Shown here in pieces: positions 62,034 through 64,000 of a stretch of DNA of 64,000 bases; positions within the stretch are counted from its first letter, which is position 1, and every line of letters begins with the position of its first letter. Origin of the DNA: Psychrobacillus psychrodurans. GTDB lineage: Bacteria > Bacillota > Bacilli > Bacillales_A > Planococcaceae. Location of the stretch: assembly GCF_027563345.1 (NCBI RefSeq), contig NZ_JAMKBK010000007.1; one strand, 5' to 3'. The position numbers and the translations under genes were made by a program. Below the pieces are notes generated by a model. It was not told where the DNA came from, made no database searches, and saw only the letters and a list, made by a program, of their open reading frames with translations.

Positions 62034-62344
62034 GATAAAGCCCCTTCCAAACTATCTGTAAAATCTTCAATCATTTTCATGCTTCTCTAATTTAACATAT
62101 TTGAAATGAAGATGTGTAGCTTTCTAGACGGTTGTAAAGAAACTGTAGTATTGGTTCCATATATTACATTATTTTTTCAATTTATGGAAATATATAATCG
62201 TTTTTACCTAATAATTCGATTTTTATAAATTAGTTTTCTCCAAATTATTCATATTTTATACATAAAGCAGTAAAAATCTTTGTTATATTTGTCATAATAG
62301 AAGATTCACATAGTGAAGCTTTTTCAAATTTCTACATTAACAGA
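62034..62344. other. intergenic region between the M23 gene and purA
   Basis: About 310 AT-rich nt, presumably with the M23 gene promoter. No RNA motif or small gene recognised. Confidence 0.4.
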
Positions 62345-62386
62345 CAAAAAACCGTCAAAAAGCTTATGCTTCTTGACGTTTTTTTT
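62345..62386 (-). terminator. terminator of purA
   Basis: AACGTCAAGAAGC/GCTTTTTGACGGTT stem plus TTTTTT on the minus strand. Confidence 0.85.
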
Positions 62387-62391
62387 GTTCA

Positions 62392-63678
62392 CTATTTCCA
62401 AACACTTGTAATGATATTAGTTTGGGTACGATCTGGTCCAACTGAGAAAATGGATATTTGTACTCCTGTAAGTTGAGAAATACGCTCTAAGTAATGACGA
62501 GCTGTTTCAGGAAGTTCATCTAAAGATTTACAGTTAGTAATATCTTCACTCCAACCAGGCATTTCTTCATAAACTGGTTCACATTCACTTAAAATACGAA
62601 GATTAGCTGGATATTCTGTAATTAATTCACCTTTATACTTATATGCAGTACATAATTTAACTGTATCTAAACCAGTCAATACGTCAATAGAGTTAACTGT
62701 TAAATCAGTTAAACCACTTACGCGTCGAGCATGTCTAATTACTACTGTGTCAAACCAACCAATACGACGTGGTCTACCTGTAGTTGTCCCATATTCTTTA
62801 CCAACTTCACGGATTTGATTTCCTATTTCATCAAATAACTCCGTTGGGAAAGGACCATCACCTACACGTGATGTATATGCTTTACAAACACCTACTACAT
62901 GGTTTATTTTTGTTGGACCTACTCCCGCACCAATTGTTACTCCACCAGCTACTGGATTTGAAGAAGTTACAAATGGATAAGTACCTTGATCGATATCCAA
63001 CATAACTCCCTGTGCACCTTCAAATAAAACACGACGACCATCATCTAATGCGTCATTTAATACTTTTGAAGTATCCGTAACATATTTGGCGATCTCTTGC
63101 CCATAGGTATAGAATTCTTCTAGTATTTCCTCTGAAGTAAATCCTTCTGTTTCGTAAAACTTCTCAAACATTCTATTCTTTTCTTGTAAGTTAAGTTCTA
63201 ATTTTTCTTTAAACACTTCATAGTCCAGAAGGTCAGCAATACGGATTCCAACACGTGCAGCTTTGTCCATATAAGCCGGTCCAATACCTTTACCTGTCGT
63301 ACCAATTTTATTTGCTCCTCTGCGAGCTTCTTCCACTTCATCTTGTTTTAAGTGGTATGGAAGAATAACATGTGCACGATTAGAAATACGTAAGTTTTCG
63401 GTTGTTACTCCGCGTTCATGCAATCCTTTTAGTTCTTTCACAAGTGCTCTAGGATCTACTACCATTCCGTTTCCTATAACAGAAATTTTATCTTTATAGA
63501 AAATTCCTGATGGAATCAAGTGAAGCTTGTACGTTTCTCCTCCAAAAATAATTGTATGACCTGCATTATTACCGCCTTGGTAACGTGCAATTACTTCTGA
63601 GTTTTCGGATAGAAAGTCTGTGATTTTCCCTTTACCTTCGTCTCCCCATTGTGTTCCAACTACTACTACTGATGGCAT
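62392..63678 (-). CDS. purA: adenylosuccinate synthetase
   Basis: 428 residues. VVGTQWGDEGKGKITDFLSE is the GTP-binding loop; GNNAGHT, NRAHVILPYH, GTTGKGIGPAYMDKAAR and TTTGRPRRIGWFD complete the signature. Makes adenylosuccinate from IMP and aspartate, first step of AMP synthesis. Monocistronic, with a PurR-type operator ~95 nt upstream of the start. Confidence 0.97.
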   Translation of the reverse strand: MPSVVVVGTQWGDEGKGKITDFLSENSEVIARYQGGNNAGHTIIFGGETYKLHLIPSGIFYKDKISVIGNGMVVDPRALVKELKGLHERGVTTENLRISNRAHVILPYHLKQDEVEEARRGANKIGTTGKGIGPAYMDKAARVGIRIADLLDYEVFKEKLELNLQEKNRMFEKFYETEGFTSEEILEEFYTYGQEIAKYVTDTSKVLNDALDDGRRVLFEGAQGVMLDIDQGTYPFVTSSNPVAGGVTIGAGVGPTKINHVVGVCKAYTSRVGDGPFPTELFDEIGNQIREVGKEYGTTTGRPRRIGWFDTVVIRHARRVSGLTDLTVNSIDVLTGLDTVKLCTAYKYKGELITEYPANLRILSECEPVYEEMPGWSEDITNCKSLDELPETARHYLERISQLTGVQISIFSVGPDRTQTNIITSVWK

Positions 63679-63770
63679 TTGCCAGCACCTCCGTCAGACA
63701 TTTCATATGTCCTGATTCAAACAGTGTAATTGTACCAATCTAAATGCACTTAGTCAACTGATTTAATGCA

Positions 63771-63816
63771 AAAACACGAACACAAAATGCACTATTACAT
63801 TTATTGTTCGTGTTTT
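63771..63816. promoter_or_regulatory. PurR operator (two inverted PurBoxes) upstream of purA
   Basis: AAAACACGAACAC (63771-63783) and its inverse ATTGTTCGTGTTTTT (63803-63817) place two CGAAC cores facing each other about 19 nt apart, the PurBox pair layout of Bacillus pur promoters. The same arms could form a hairpin. Confidence 0.65.
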
Positions 63817-63884
63817 TATCATCAAGTTCTGCCATTATTAACTATTTTTTAAAAGTACTTACCAAAAAGCTTAAACACTTGCAC

Positions 63885-64000
63885 TTTTCTAGTCTAGCTC
63901 CAGCGCCTAGCCCCTCGAGTCGCTTCAGGCTTTCAAGTAAAGGCAAAGAGCGCCTTTACGTGAAATCCTTCCAGCGCTTGTCAGGGCTACATAGGCGCTT
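63885..64000 (+). repeat. dispersed 'AGCGCC' repeat, copy running off the window
   Basis: From TAGTCTAGCTCCAGCGCCTA to the edge, matches the inverted copy at 6723-6947. Includes GTGAAATCCTTCCAGCG and GGGCTACATAGGCGCTT, the latter also in the fragment at 1238. Confidence 0.7.

Noticed and set aside
46750..63000. Other overlapping frames on the opposite strand of walK, htrA, walJ and purA
   Set aside because: All are antisense shadows of well-conserved genes, with no ribosome binding sites.
1..64000. CRISPR arrays, tRNA or rRNA genes, prophage or transposase genes
   Set aside because: No regularly spaced repeats, no tRNA-like cloverleaf or rRNA sequence and no transposase or phage structural protein were recognised.

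Overview
The window is low-GC Firmicute DNA (order Bacillales). The complete wal locus (walR-walK-walH-walI-walJ-htrA), rlmH and purA at the right end, an endopeptidase I-like LysM/M14 enzyme, and SAM, TPP and lysine riboswitches suggest a Planococcaceae member (Psychrobacillus/Sporosarcina/Lysinibacillus-like). That placement is inferred. The wal-purA-rlmH neighbourhood lies close to oriC in Bacillus, so the right end is probably origin-proximal. No rRNA, tRNA, CRISPR array, transposase or recombinase gene was seen.

Layout. 1-4.3 kb: methionine salvage, with mtnK (cut by the window edge) divergent from mtnWXBD, each behind its own SAM-I riboswitch. 4.4-8.2 kb: a polar amino acid ABC importer under a lysine riboswitch, plus a GNAT gene. 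8.8-10.9 kb: a yvrJ-like small gene and a candidate peptide quorum-sensing pair (HTH-TPR receptor plus 43-residue secreted pro-peptide). 11-13.3 kb: a GlnK/GlnL-type two-component system beside a broken glutamate symporter. 13.5-17.6 kb: pgeF, the adaA-adaB alkylation-repair pair, a LysM/M14 endopeptidase and a membrane protein. 18-22.3 kb: an ECF S component and the TPP-riboswitch-controlled operon tenA-thiM-thiD-thiE-thiW. 22.5-25.6 kb: a DUF1540 protein, an isocitrate lyase-family enzyme and mqo.

25.9-30.3 kb: a MarR regulator, three short-chain dehydrogenases and an MFS carrier in two units sharing a near-identical promoter/operator. 30.5-32.7 kb: a metNIQ-type importer whose ATPase lacks the usual C-terminal regulatory domain. 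33.2-38.2 kb: an ABC-2 exporter divergent from a TetR regulator and a hydrolase. 38.3-40.5 kb: a small hypothetical gene and a MarR/bactofilin-like/membrane protein group. 40.7-45.9 kb: a two-component system with an LnrLMN-like ABC exporter.

46.1-52.7 kb is the most unusual part. Five small gene cassettes lie downstream of rlmH, separated by directly repeated imperfect copies of the last ~20-30 bp of rlmH. This is the sequence at which SCC elements integrate in staphylococci. Cargo differs in base composition between cassettes: gltS, an ECF sigma factor with a membrane partner, a membrane-anchored protein, a decayed nuclease-like gene, and a hypothetical gene with a YjzC-like small protein. 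No ccr recombinase is present, so the mobilising enzyme would have to be encoded elsewhere. Right after rlmH comes a cluster of DnaA-box-like nonamers, then yyzF, the wal operon, a cell-wall M23 peptidase and purA with a PurR operator. The window ends in a dispersed repeat also present at 6.7 kb and, as a fragment, at 1.2 kb.
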